Shown here piece after piece: positions 63,669 to 64,000 of a stretch of 64,000 bases of DNA. The notes below the pieces were generated by a model. The model was not told the origin of the DNA. It ran no database searches and worked only from the letters and a program-made list of their open reading frames with translations. Numbering within the stretch: position 1 is the stretch's first letter; every line of letters begins with the position of its first letter. The position numbers and the translations under genes were made by a program. The stretch is from Teratosphaeria epicoccoides (taxonomy: Eukaryota; Ascomycota; Dothideomycetes; Mycosphaerellales; Teratosphaeriaceae), in NCBI GenBank assembly GCA_021401465.1, contig JADDMT010000011.1:1-64000 (forward strand). The letters run 5' to 3'.

Positions 63669-64000
63669 ATGCTGCCGCCACCGATTCTCTACACCGAGAC
63701 AAATGTTCAACCTGCTCCAGCATCATCTGCTCACATCCTGCACATCGACCCGCATTGGAACCCTTCATCGAAACAGCTGCCAGCACGCGCTGGCAGCAAG
63801 CGCGGACATGATGAGATCAGTGGGTTAGACGAGGAACAATATGGGCGCAAGCACTTGGCAACGGACGGAGGTGTATACTTCAGATCAAGATCGAGAACAC
63901 CGCGGAGCTTTGCATGGCGGTTACTGGACGACCGCAAGACGCTGGAGATTCAGAATGTAGACCTGATCAAAAGCACAAGCACAGATGACGGCACGAGCTG
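63669..64000 (+). CDS. N-terminal part of a possible Nup120/Nup160 nucleoporin (partial)
   Basis: An open frame from ATG 63669 (MLPPPILYTETNVQPAPASS) runs off the right edge after 110 codons. It continues HILHIDPHWNPSSKQLPA, LDEEQYGRKHLATDGGVYF and SRTPRSFAWRLLDDRKTLEI. The order of an N-terminal acyl-like start, a -KHLAT- segment and a -W.LLDDRK.LEIQ.VDL- strand resembles the start of fungal Nup120/Nup160-type scaffold nucleoporins, from memory. Only the beginning is visible, so identification is tentative. The window end truncates it. Confidence 0.5.
   Translation, partial: MLPPPILYTETNVQPAPASSAHILHIDPHWNPSSKQLPARAGSKRGHDEISGLDEEQYGRKHLATDGGVYFRSRSRTPRSFAWRLLDDRKTLEIQNVDLIKSTSTDDGTS

Overview
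This window is nuclear DNA from a filamentous ascomycete, most likely a Dothideomycete. The evidence is dense short genes, introns of about 47-110 bp with GT...AG ends and CTAAC/CTGAC branch sites, three Zn2Cys6 regulators, and clearly fungal orthologues (ERB1, NOP4, INO1, HSP78, RPN13). There are no bacterial, viral or transposon genes, no tRNA or rRNA genes, and no CRISPR arrays. The lineage is inferred from gene style and protein resemblance, not from a search.

Layout. 1-4 kb: a microsatellite-rich edge, then JLP2/CCDC25 (-) and ERB1 (+) from one short divergent promoter. 4-10.3 kb: two Zn2Cys6 regulators head to head. 11.9-16.7 kb: a NUG1/GNL3-like gene that has lost its whole GTPase domain, a sterol delta-24-reductase-like flavoprotein, and INO1, whose intron holds a run of 30 G. 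18.3-25.8 kb: a small GPI-type wall protein, dipeptidyl peptidase III, EMC5 and the meiotic MutS homologue MSH5. 26.6-30 kb: a DHA1 MFS transporter, a MAPR/Dap1-type haem-binding protein, and a 72-residue Cys/His-rich gene with a 9-nt first coding exon. 32-43.5 kb: NOP4, a secreted-type agmatinase with a one-base frameshift, mitochondrial HSP78, eEF1B-beta, RPN13 and ribosomal protein L6. 44-50 kb: a 75-residue four-exon gene, casein kinase 2 beta, and a third Zn2Cys6 regulator. 51.8-64 kb: an MDM1-type PXA/PX protein, a FAD monooxygenase, a 380-residue unknown gene, a Golgi-type monothiol glutaredoxin, RAD51, and the start of a possible Nup120/Nup160 nucleoporin.

The genes do not form a pathway cluster. 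Several serve ribosome production and translation (ERB1, NOP4, RPL6, eEF1B-beta and the NUG1-like gene), others recombination (MSH5, RAD51) or protein quality control (HSP78, RPN13, DPP3, EMC5). Many neighbours are divergent and share promoters of 200-900 bp.

The most unusual items are the GTPase-less NUG1-like protein, the frameshifted agmatinase, and the very small intron-rich genes that a simple ORF scan misses. Exon coordinates come from reading splice sites by eye; in nearly all models the exon lengths sum to a multiple of three, which supports them but does not replace RNA evidence.
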